From: Mugil cephalus
Lineage: Eukaryota > Chordata > Actinopteri > Mugiliformes > Mugilidae
DNA: 64,000 nt
Assembly: GCF_022458985.1 (NCBI RefSeq)
Contig: NC_061781.1
Location: 19,127,001-19,191,000, forward strand
Direction: 5' to 3'
The notes beneath the pieces were generated by a model. It worked only from the letters and a program-made list of their open reading frames with translations, was not told the origin of the DNA and searched no databases. Numbering within the stretch: the first letter of the stretch is position 1; the number at the start of each line of letters is the position of its first letter. Below, piece after piece: positions 54,295 to 64,000 of this stretch. A program made the translations under genes and the position numbers.

Positions 54295-56331
54295 GTGAGA
54301 AACAAAAACATCCAACATCAAGTACAGAATATAATAAATTGTTTATTGTAGATTTGCTCCAACCATGCTTGAACATTTATCTTGTTCCTCGCAGGTCAGA
54401 CAATCCCTAGTGGTGCTGAGGGAATACCCCAAGGTGAACAAGGACCAGCTGGGCCACCTGGACCAGAGGGACCTGCTGGACCTCCTGGACCTCCAGGAAC
54501 TGGACAGCCTGGACCTGCAGGACTTCCTGGACCTCCTGGTCCACAAGGTGTGCCCGGTGTTGGCAAACCAGGTTTGCAGGGGCTGCAAGGCAAGCCAGGA
54601 GGAAATGGTGAGGCTGGGCCTCAAGGAGAAATGGGGCCTAGAGGTGAAGAGGGGCCAACGGGTCAGCCAGGGCCTCAAGGTCCACCAGGACCACCTGGGC
54701 TTCCAGGAATAGGTAAACCAGGAACACATGGTTTACCAGGTCAACCAGGGCCCAAGGGAGAACCCGGTCACAAAGGCCTGCCAGGACTACCAGGACTACC
54801 AGGACCCAAAGGAGACAAAGGGATGGGTCAACCGGGCCAGCCTGGTCATAAAGGGCTCCCAGGGCCTCCTGGACCTGCTGGCCCAAGAGGGTTGCCTGGT
54901 TTTGGAAAACCAGGGTTAAATGGGGCACCAGGTCCCCAAGGGCCACCAGGAGAGAAAGGTCATCCAGGTGAGCAAGGACCAGCAGGACCCTCTGGAGAAG
55001 GAGGACAGCCTGGCCCACCAGGTCTACCTGGTCAAGGAAAGCCAGGTCAAAATGGCCTGCCAGGACAACCAGGCATGCCTGGTGGGAAAGGTCATCCAGG
55101 ACCACCAGGTTTGCCAGGAAAGCCAGGACTGCCTGGATTTGGTAAACCAGGACTCCCCGGACCTAAGGGTGATAAAGGTATGGGTGGACCACCTGGATCT
55201 CCAGGACCAAAAGGAGAGAAAGGTCATGGAGGACTTCCTGGTATGCTTGGTCCCCCAGGACCAAGTGGTCCGCCGGGTCTTCCAGGTCCGATGGGACCCC
55301 CAGGGGGTTTAGGTGGACCTGGTCCTAAAGGGGACTGTGGAGAAGGGGGACCTAAAGGGCTTGATGGAGCCCAGGGCCTTCCTGGCCCTCAAGGATTACC
55401 TGGTAAGGATGGTCTGCCAGGAGACCGTGGAGATCCAGGACCAAGAGGTTCACCAGGACTAAGTGGTCCCAAAGGAGACGAAGGGCACAAAGGTCTTCCT
55501 GGTACACCTGGTCCTCCAGGACTCCCTGGACCAAAAGGAGAGGGCGGATTACCTGGTGAAGTGGGGCCTCAAGGACCCAAGGGAATCCCAGGAATGGATG
55601 GGACAGCAGGACCAATTGGGCTTCCTGGTCTTCCTGGGCCAAAAGGAGACAGTGGCACTCCTGGTCCACCAGGCACTGTAGGTGAAGGGAGTCCTGGTGT
55701 ACCTGGTCCCATAGGACCGCCAGGCAAAGAAGGCCCCTCAGGGCCCTCTGGACAACCAGGTCAGCCTGGCCCTCCTGGACCACCAGGCCCACCTGGAGCA
55801 CCTGGCTTGTCCCCTGATATGGCCGGAGTGCTCTCTGAGATGGGCCCTGGACTAGATGGTGTCAAGGCTGGAAGTTACGGAGTGAAAGGCAAGTATGCAG
55901 GCAACGGGGCAGAAGTATTGGGCCCCAGCGGGTTGGAAATGCCAGCATTCACAGCAATAATAACAACTCCCTTTCCACCTGTGGGCACTCCAGTCATCTT
56001 TGACAAGCTTTTATACAACGGTCGCCAGAACTATAGTCCTCAGACAGGAATTTTCACCTGTGACCTTCCTGGCATCTATTACTTTGCCTACCACATTCAT
56101 TGCAAAGGAGCTAATGTGTGGGTGGCTCTGATGAGAAACGATGAGCCAGTGATGTATACATATGATGAATACAAAAAGGGATTCCTAGACCAAGCATCAG
56201 GGAGTGCAGTATTACCTCTACAGCCTGGGGACACTGTGTATATTCAGCTGCCCTCCGATCAGGCCTCCGGACTCTATGCTGGGCAGTACGTACATTCCTC
56301 CTTTTCTGGGTACTTGTTATATCCAATGTAA
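54006..56331 (+). CDS. col8a1: Collagen type VIII alpha-1 chain
   Basis: A short-chain network collagen of basement-membrane-like matrices (Descemet's membrane, vessel wall). Two coding exons, 54006-54294 and 54395-56331, encode 741 aa; human COL8A1 is 744 aa. Signal peptide about 1-27 (core [14 protein letters not shown]); NC2 region about 28-110 rich in Tyr/His/Gln with GKE repeats; Gly-X-Y triple helix about 111-570; C-terminal C1q-like NC1 domain about 610-741 ending [11 protein letters not shown]. Eight Gly-X breaks interrupt the helix (GTG, GVG, GIG, GMG, GFG, GQG, GFG, GEG), the number typical of types VIII and X. I chose the ATG at 54006 over one at 53991 because a splice acceptor falls at 53996, inside that earlier codon's stretch, and because MPPLPAPL aligns with the human start MAVLPAPL. 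The a or b duplicate is not decided. Confidence 0.95.
54395..56331 (+). CDS. col8a1: col8a1 large exon (triple helix, NC1 C1q domain)
   Basis: Acceptor CTCGCAG ends at 54394. About 1.4 kb of uninterrupted Gly-X-Y codons rich in GGA/CCA/CCT precede the C1q domain ([54 protein letters not shown]). Stop TAA at 56329-56331. The helix carries one cysteine codon at 55336-55338. Confidence 0.96.
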
Positions 56332-57800
56332 AACCACAAACTGAAGGAAGGGAGAGGCTTCAGTGTGAAACCTGATCGTAAATTACCTTTTAAATGCAAA
56401 GTAAATGGTTGATCTTGGCAACAGAGATGAGAAGACAAGAAAAATTGTTTGAAGGAAGTTGAATGGCCTGTATATACAGCAGCTTTAAAGCCGACGAGAG
56501 GAGCTGCGTTTTCTTTTACAATTTGGAAGATATGAAAGAATGTACAAAGGGCATCCAAAGAACAACTCAAAGATGTATTTTTTACACACAAATGTGCCAC
56601 AAATTTGTTATTAGGTACAAACACATGAGGTGAACATGTGACATTTATCTAAAAGACAAAACACACTGTACAGTGTAATTACACTGTTGTAACAGCGTCA
56701 AATTTAGCCTGTGCAAGTCTTCAAAATTGGCAGCTACACCATGAGACAAATAATGTGAAAGAGTGTGAAAAACTAAAGAAGGAAGACGCAGATTCATTTA
56801 GGCAGGAAATGTGTGTTTTTTTGCATGAATACTTTTGTACAAACACCGCTTGTTTCTCTATTAATAAGAGTAAAAATATAAAACGACCTCTTGAAAATGA
56901 TAACGCAGATCATTGTAAAGTCTGAATTAAAGCAGTTTGTACACGTTTTGTTGTTTTAAAGGTAAACACATATCTATTTGTCTTGTCAGCAGATGTCAGA
57001 GTTTTGGAGAAATGTTATCCCGTTTTGAATTTCCGGTAGACCAGTTACCAAGCTCTCCAGTAGATTTACTGAACAACTATTGTAAATGCTAAATACTATA
57101 TGGGAGTGACCTATAACGTTAAGTTACAGTTATAAAATTATATATTCCGAAATCAAGCCGTGTGTGAAGGAATTCTAAATATCAGGTACACCTCTTATCT
57201 GTAGCTGATGATTAATAGAATTAAATGTACTCTGTAGAAGAACACAAAGCTTATGTCGTCAAAACTAAATAATTGTCTTATTGAGAAAGTATGTTGGTGA
57301 CTGACTCTTGGTGACATTCAAAGTGTGAGAATGTAAAGTTAGTGTTTTGTTTTGATGTTTCCAGATAGGTTTGTGGGTACACTTCTGTAAAGAAACAATT
57401 TCAACAGTACAAATAACTCACTCACATGTGTGCAAAATTAATTTTGGATGCTTATTTTGATGTGGAAATCTTCTACAGCGGGATAATAGGATTTTGTTTG
57501 AAGTGAGATAATCATATCCACATCCTGTGCTTACGTTTTGCTGTTTTACAATTAATGGACTGAAAGCAAGTGTTGAATGTTGCAGCAATTTATATATATA
57601 AAAAACTATTATGTCAGTAATTTATTATTTTTACTGCTGATCATCTACATGCAATGAAGAGAACATGAATCAGTGTTTAATGGAAAATAACCATGGTGCT
57701 AATACTTTCACTGTAACAAAATACTCTATGTATTACTGTTTTAAGTTTGTACTTTTTGTCCGTTTTGTTTTTTTCTAAATAAAGATTGTTTAATTACAAA
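56332..57800 (+). other. col8a1 3' UTR
   Basis: 1.45 kb of AT-rich non-coding sequence between the stop codon and the AATAAA at 57778-57783. ATTTA-like and TTTATT motifs are scattered, and a (TA)n tract lies near 57591. Confidence 0.6.
57778..57783 (+). terminator. col8a1 poly(A) signal
   Basis: Canonical AATAAA after a T-rich stretch (GTTTTTTTC) and followed within about 25 bp by TGTTGCTG. No earlier canonical signal competes strongly. Confidence 0.65.
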
Positions 57801-58400
57801 ATGTTGCTGACACCATCTTAAACTTAACAGAATGAAAATCAGATGATGATGAAACTGGTACGTGAACATAAAACTTGTTGAGGCTCATGAGTCTAAAACT
57901 AAGACAAGAAGTGTATAAATTGCCATGATTGTTATAAGTTTAACCATATAACTGGATTTATATTGTGCACAATATCAACATATTACTAGCTCATAGTGGA
58001 ACATGTCAGCACCACAGAACTCCCAGTGAGCTGCAAGCTCATGTGCCAACAAGTTTTGCTAATTTGTAGCATGGTAATAAACATAATAACATACAATAAT
58101 CATTTAATTTATCCAAAAGTAGGTAGTTACAGCAGGATATAGTTTAAGGATAGTGTACACAAGAGTTGCCAACTCACAAGATGTTCAGTTTTACATCTAG
58201 GAGAGTGTAGAGTATACATTCCTTAATTATTGGATTTAATAAAAGTCCCCATTGCAAACATTTTCTGGTAGACGGATCGTGAAAAAAAAAATACAAAAAG
58301 AGAGAAAACATTCCAGATTCTTCTTCCTCTTCAAAAAAAAAAACAAATAAATAAATAAAAATGAACACACGGATAAATCAGGATCACACGATGGATTCCT
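57801..58400. other. Short spacer between col8a1 and jagn1
   Basis: About 600 bp AT-rich, nothing recognised except A-rich runs near 58280 and 58333. Confidence 0.6.
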
Positions 58401-58429
58401 CTTTAAAGGGCGATTCATTCAGTAAACGT

Positions 58430-58620
58430 AGCAGTCCGCTGTTCCGACTCAGACCCTGGTCGGGTGTGTTGAGGACAGATGCTGATGCTGCGATGGGAGG
58501 GCCTCTGGATGCCTTTACGCATGCGCAGAAGTGGCTGTGCTCCTCGTTCAACGCATCTTCCGCCGAGGCGAATTTAAAGAACGAGTTTGACGAGGAAACC
58601 CGGAGCGTTTCGCATTGTCG
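58430..58620 (+). promoter_or_regulatory. jagn1 promoter and non-coding first exon
   Basis: CpG-rich compared with flanks. TACGCATGCGCAG at 58516-58528 is close to the NRF1 consensus, common in housekeeping promoters. A donor TCG/GTAATA at 58620/58621 fits a non-coding first exon spliced to 59164. Exact transcription start unknown. Confidence 0.5.
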
Positions 58621-59175
58621 GTAATATATACTCTACCTGGCATCAGCACTCTTTTGTTATTGCTCAGGGATAATCAAAACGACGTCAGCATAACTTACTA
58701 TAAGTTAATGCCGAAGGAGCCTGGCTAACAACAGCAGCTAACGAGCTAGCCTGCTTCAAACCAACCAGAACAATCTGCTTTAGGATCAATTAGATAATAA
58801 AATGCCCTATTATGGCTTATTTTATTTGATTACGTTAATACTTTGTTTATTTTTTTCATTTACCTCAGTGACTTTTAATTACACCTGTCTACGGATCCAT
58901 GCTCTCATATCAGGACAGGAGCAGGTTAATTGTGTTAAATGTGAGCTAAAGATGAAAGAACGAAATGATTATTTTTTTCTAGTATAGGAAATTATAATCG
59001 TTTGAATCTTTTTGTTGCCTGAACGTCTTTGAATATCCCGAATATCTATTTGTTTATCACTATTTATTCATTGTTTATTGCTACATTTTGTTATCCATAT
59101 GTTAATGCATTGCATACTTGATAAAAAATAACCCTAACCTTATGTTATATGTGTTTATTTTAGGTTAATCTCAAC

Positions 59176-59264
59176 ATGACTTCACGTCCTGGCTTCAGAG
59201 CTCCTGCTTCTAATGGAGGCGACTTTAAACCCAGAGAGAGGGTGGCTTCACATTACCAGATGAG
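59176..59264 (+). CDS. jagn1: jagn1 first coding exon
   Basis: Encodes [20 protein letters not shown] then ERVASHYQM and the first two bases of S. The donor is AG/GCAAGT, a GC-AG intron (59265-59356). Using the nearby GT at 59269 would shift the frame and lose the family match. Confidence 0.93.
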
Positions 59265-59819
59265 GCAAGTAGCTTCTGTTGAGTGTGTCTGATATATTTA
59301 TTAATCCACACGAATGCGATTTCTAAACGAGAAACGCTTGCTTTCTGTTTTCACAGCGCCTCCCTGAAGTCAGAGGTGCGGAAGTTAAACCTGGTCCACC
59401 TTCTGGTCTGGCTGCTGGTGGCTGCACAGGTGACTGTGAGCCACCTTAACCTGGTGTCACACGACACAGTGTCCATGCCGTACCAGTGGGAGTACCCCTA
59501 CCTGCTCAGCCTCCTGCCGCTGCTTTGCAGCAGCCTGTCACTCCCAAAGAACAATATCAGTTACCTGGTCATATCCATGATCAGTGCAGGGCTGTTCTCG
59601 GTGGCGCCTCTCATTTACGGTGGCATGGAGATGTTTCCTGTCGCGCAGCAGCTCTACCGCCACGGAAAGGCCTACCGCTTCATTTTCGGCTACTCTGCAG
59701 TGACCGTTATGTACCTCATCATGGTAGTTGCTGTTCAGGTGCACGCCTGGCAGATATATTACATGAAAAAACTTCTAGACTCATGGTTCAACACCACTCA
59801 GGAGAAGAAGAAGAAATAA
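59176..59819 (+). CDS. jagn1: Protein jagunal homolog 1
   Basis: An ER membrane protein needed for early secretory traffic; in mammals it supports neutrophil granule biogenesis and glycosylation, and its loss causes congenital neutropenia. Coding exons 59176-59264 and 59357-59819 give 183 aa, the same length as human. Nearly every block matches: [72 protein letters not shown] and [15 protein letters not shown]. Four hydrophobic spans lie at about 41-60, 77-95, 102-122 and 145-168. The C-terminal KKKK satisfies a dilysine ER-retrieval motif. The exon containing the ATG starts at 59164 after TTTTAG. The intron between the coding exons uses a GC donor. The a or b duplicate is not decided. Confidence 0.97.
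59357..59819 (+). CDS. jagn1: jagn1 second coding exon
   Basis: Acceptor TTTTCACAG ends at 59356. Encodes [20 protein letters not shown] through to the KKKK tail, with TAA at 59817-59819. Confidence 0.97.
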
Positions 59820-60093
59820 TGAAGTAAAGAGAGCTGCTACTGGGAAAATCAGTTTTTATCTTAGTTATAGAGTCTTATTTATGTCTGCTTGTTCATTCAT
59901 CATTATTATGTAACATCAAACCTTAGCAACCACTGTTTTTGTCTAGAATATTGTGTACAATTCCTATATCACAAATATTTATTTAAAGTAGATTATTAGT
60001 AGTTTTTGCACACAGTCGGGAGTCTTAGTACTGAAACTCATGCACCCTATTGAGCACCACTGTTTGTTTTTTTTCCAGAACAGAGAATTATGT

Positions 60094-60099
60094 AATAAA
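60094..60099 (+). terminator. jagn1 poly(A) signal candidate
   Basis: AATAAA 275 nt below the stop codon. A second AATAAA at 60341-60346 could serve a longer form. Confidence 0.5.
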
Positions 60100-60346
60100 T
60101 ACCAGAAAATATTGTAAAGATGTAGGCTCTTCCACCATATACATTTTATTTAGAAATTGCTACTGTATGTGTTCAGGGAACCAGGTTTGACTCTGCTGCT
60201 GCTGTTGTCTCCTTCATTCAGTCTACCTCTCATAATTTTATTTTGTAGTTAAATCAGAATATCTGCCTGCACTTATATGTTTTCTACAGCACCAGGACGC
60301 CAGCGTATCATGATCTGACTTAAATATGAATTGCAAACCAAATAAA

Positions 60347-60959
60347 TTAATTAATCCTCATCTGGTTGGTCCTTTTATCTTATCTTTCATCTTTAATGTT
60401 TAAACATATGATTAACATAATTTATTTTGCTTCATATATAATGCCTTTTCCTAATTTAATGAGGACACGGACACCAGCCCCAACTTAATATTATTATTAT
60501 TATTTTGATAACAGTTGTGATGATATTTTTTCATACCAAATGTTATAGATAACAAGAATATGTACTTCATATAAATCATATAAAGCCACCTAAACATATC
60601 TCTTTGCAATTAAAGGTCAGTCAGTGAGATTTTATGGTCGTCTGCATATTTCTCCATAGTCGTGTAACACGTATTCTGGATGTATACGTGGGGTGGGGTT
60701 GGAGTTGTATTTAAAGAGGTATTTAAGTAGTCAACAAACAAGGTCTCTGACACATAAACTTGGGATTTTTTTAATTTGAAATAATTATTTTGACTTTCAA
60801 AAGGGTGAAATTAACCCCAAGGATAAAAAGTTTTGGTAAATTTGAAGGTAATAGGAGGGTGAAATGTGGTGTGTGTAGTCTATCACAACGCACTTTGTCC
60901 TAGATGGTCTGCGGCTGCGCGTAGTGAATGCCACGTGTCCTGGTTGACGTTGACAGTCC
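60347..60959. other. Intergenic sequence
   Basis: AT-rich with a TTA/ATT run near 60489-60504. No gene seen. Confidence 0.6.
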
Positions 60960-61970
60960 AGAGTCGTAATGGGTAGTTCGGCTCTTTTCTGAGAGTCGAC
61001 TCTTTTAGAACGACTCCCAAAGAAGAGTCGCTAACACAGCAAATACATATGATTTGTGTGTGTTAAGAAGCGCTTTTGTATTAAATGTTTTTTGAGAAGC
61101 CAAATTTTATTTAATATTTCAATAATACTTTAATTGCACAAACAAATGAACAAAACATTGCAATCAAATCCACACAAGCCAACACAGAACCAAACTTAGT
61201 AAACAAACAGCATAAATGTTTTCATTTTGTAGTGAAGACACTCTGCTCTGCCACCCCCAATGTCTTTAAATTTCAGCCAGACAGTGCTTATGGGTAAGTT
61301 GTATTTCTGTGCTTAAGTATTGCAGAGGCTCCCCCCGCAGACCCTCTGCAGATATTGCTGCGTAGCTGACATGCACCTCCCCAGAAATGAAAACTACTCT
61401 CTGCGGAGGACAAGCGATGTGATTGGTCCACTTAGTTTCCAGCTTCTTCTCATCTCAATTTTCAAATTGATTGTTTTGGATCAATAAGGAATCAAAAAGG
61501 TTAACTGAGGTTTGGAGATATAGACATTGGTGCGACTCTTTTTCCGGAGACAATTTCAGCTGAAAGTGAAGCAGGAAGTAGAATCAAAAATTAACCCGAG
61601 TGGCAAAAAAGATCCGTCCAGTGTTTGGGTGGCGTTGTTACAGAGTGAGCCAGATTCATGAGGCACAAATATACATGGCTGCACCAGCAGAGGGTCCTTG
61701 AACAGCCCTGTGCAGTATATAATAATAAAATAAAATATAAAATATAACTATAAAAAAACAATAAATTGTGCTTTAGTACTCACGTGTAATTGGCCATGTG
61801 ACTTTCCAATAGAAACAAAGTTTTGTCCCCATTCTCACCCAAGCAGAGATGAACAAGCAAAAGGACAAAAAAAATAGTGTGGAGTCACTCTCATTCAATG
61901 GGAATCGACTCTTCTGATTCACTACCAAGCATCGGGTCTCATGCGCATGACACATCACTACCCCGGAAGT
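60960..61970. mobile_element. Probable hAT-like non-autonomous element
   Basis: The left part reads TAATGGGTAGTTCGGCTCTT then GAGAGTCGACTCTTTTAG; the right part, on the other strand, reads TAGTGATGTGTCATGCGC and GAAGAGTCGATTCCC. The AGAGTCGACTC motifs near both ends and the TA(G)TGATGGG-type terminus fit a teleost hAT family. Termini are imperfect and there is no transposase. Confidence 0.5.
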
Positions 61971-62085
61971 TGACACTTCCTGACCCTGATGCTAGTCCCC
62001 GGCTCTAGCTAGGGTAGCAACAAATTAGATTTTCACAGTTTGGGGAAACCTGTGAAATACAGCGTGGTCAAGTCGTCTGATTCAG
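61971..62085 (+). promoter_or_regulatory. Candidate first exon and promoter of a downstream gene
   Basis: CCGGAAGT (ETS-type) at the start, opposite-strand ACTTCC just after it, then about 80 bp ending in the donor TTCAG/GTAAAAG at 62085/62086. It looks like a CpG-poor housekeeping-type 5' exon, but no partner coding exon lies inside the window. Confidence 0.25.
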
Positions 62086-64000
62086 GTAAAAGACATTTTT
62101 TGGGTTGGGGGTCGTATTGTATTTCAACTTAGTTTTTAATTAAAACAGCAGTTTATATTTATATGCTACCACTGACTGACTGAGATGCTGCTAACTAGCA
62201 GGCTAATGTTAGCTACGCAGGAAGCTAACGCTGTGCTAGCTCGATCCAAACAGGTGTCGACTCCGATTCATGAAGTTAGTTGTAAAAAAAGAACTGTTAT
62301 CTTACTGATATACTCACATTTTAAAGCATTCGTTGTGTTACGAAGCTATGTGTGCTCATTAAAGCTGTTAGCTGATGCTATTGCAAGTTACACGGGAAAC
62401 CGAATTTTGCTGACCCATTGCTACAAAGTGAAAACAAATCAAGCCTCATTACCGTTAAATCTTGGGATTATTAAGTAGGTGATTTATCATATTATTGTTT
62501 TTAGCTCGATTTTTTTGGTTCGTAGTGTCACCACTGAGAAAGAAGTGGTAATACGGCCTAACATACGGTAACAGTGAAAATACTTTTCTGTCAACACGGC
62601 TACTGACAGATATAAGATGCAGTACAATTAAAATAAAGTGACATATTAGTAATTAATTCAGATTCTCCTAAGATTAATTCATTTTAATTTAATTTTTTTT
62701 GTTGCCGTTTCCCCTATTTATCATAGCTGTATGCTAAACGTTAGCTACCACACAATCCCTAGCATCCAGCCAATTATTCATCTGGCTCTGACAGCCAAAG
62801 CTTTAGCATTTGTGGAAATTAAATTCCCTCTAGCATGTAGTCCAGCTTAAAACAGCAGCAGGTAAACGTCATAGTTAATCCAACTACATACACTAAGAGA
62901 CACGTTAGTTTAACCCCTTCTTTGTTTTAATGTATTAATATTGTAGCTTCACTCTGTTGACTCAGATTATTTAGCAAAATCTGGGCATATAAATCATACA
63001 TCATGTGATTTAAAACGGGGTTGAAAGCTTTTCTCTTGACAAAATGGTTGATATTTAGGGTCAAAGTCTATTAGGAGGTCTGTAATTGCATATAATAGTC
63101 TTCGCCACCTCACTGGGTAAAGTTCGACCCTTACACTCAGCTGAACAGAGTGATACCGTTGCTGAGAAAGACAGTTTGATCGTATCTTTAAAGCCGAGGG
63201 AAAACCTCTCTTCTTGATGTATTTGTCAAGGTTTATGCAATCAAGAGTGTAAAGATCAGTGGCCGTAAACAAGAGCTTCTAATTTCATCACAATCTTCAT
63301 GTCCTTGATGTTAATGTAACAACTATGGCGGCAACCTACACTACACTGACCTGTTAACCTACTTACACAAACCCAGTGTTCGTGTCCTCTTTGTAGCTAC
63401 TAGTATGGTCAAAACTAATATTTTATTTTTCATTTACACAGTCTATCGTGACATATTTAATTTTCTTAGGTTGGCATGTACATGTACTTGTAAATAATTG
63501 AGATATTCATACTAATACATTGATTATCACATTATTATTATATAACAATACTTTTGCCATCTAAAGTTTCTTCATTTACTCCATCATTTCTAAATAGTGA
63601 AGTGCAACACTTGACAAAACATCCACAAACCCACAGTTTCCTAGAACCAGACCAGACTGTAGGTCCCGCCTGATGTACAGGAAGTACAGTAATCCTTTCC
63701 AAAGTTTGCAAACTATAAATTCTATTATTAGATTAGCACCATTTTTATCTCACTATTTCTGTGTCTTCCACAAATTCTCATTTGATTCCTACGGAGAATA
63801 CATGACAAAAATAACCTCGAAGATAATGTAAGTGACTTAAATATTGAGAAAATGAATCGTGACCTCCTAATTTTCTAACTAACCACCTGTACGCCGTTTT
63901 GTACTGGGTGCAGCACTGGTTCCACCGCTTGCGTGACTCATTTTTTTGTTACGTCGACTACAAGAGAACGTAAAACTGGGGCAACGTGAATGTTGCACTT
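62086..64000. other. Terminal non-coding stretch
   Basis: No coding exon or named repeat recognised. GCTAGC/GCTAAC-rich text at 62180-62245 resembles the GCTAGC repeat family at 49490. Confidence 0.55.

Noticed and set aside
54343..55801. Several long minus-strand frames (up to 155 codons) and shifted plus frames across the collagen helix
   Set aside because: Gly-X-Y codon periodicity keeps other frames open. The real frame is the collagen one.

Overview
This window is vertebrate nuclear DNA, almost certainly from a spiny-rayed (percomorph-type) teleost. It is AT-rich, with spliced genes that have GT-AG introns, abundant CA/TG microsatellites and fish-type transposon remnants (Tc1-like, hAT-like and LINE fragments). 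There is no operon structure, CRISPR array or prokaryotic signal. I rebuilt four protein-coding genes by splicing on reading frame and family similarity recalled from memory; no alignment was run. || Layout. 1-2657 (+): the last five coding exons of a CDC50/TMEM30 flippase subunit, best read as tmem30c; its 5' end lies outside the window. 6261-24146 (-): a complete 15-exon dcbld2, a receptor-like membrane protein with signal peptide, CUB, LCCL, discoidin domain, one membrane span and a tyrosine-rich tail. Its exon lengths sum to 2064 nt, exactly 688 codons with stop. tmem30c and dcbld2 are convergent. 24.2-45.6 kb is an intergenic desert with repeat debris and no gene I can support. 45.6-57.8 kb (+): col8a1, the collagen VIII alpha-1 chain. 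It has a candidate non-coding first exon near 45.6 kb, and two coding exons (54006-54294 and 54395-56331) that give 741 aa. 58.5-60.1 kb (+): jagn1 (jagunal homolog), 183 aa in two coding exons, joined across a GC-AG intron. A possible first exon of a further plus-strand gene ends at 62085. || How the genes relate. They are not a pathway. dcbld2 and col8a1 are neighbours on human 3q12, where TMEM30C also maps, so this is a piece of conserved vertebrate synteny. jagn1 is on a different arm in human (3p25), so its place here is a fish-lineage arrangement or a later break. || I found no previously undescribed biological system. The most useful second-look items are a near-perfect 22-bp-arm hairpin in the last dcbld2 intron, frame-preserving tandem splice acceptors beside the dcbld2 membrane span, an overlapping uORF on dcbld2, a cysteine inside the collagen VIII helix, the GC-AG intron of jagn1, a candidate TATA-type col8a1 first exon and several datable repeat copies.
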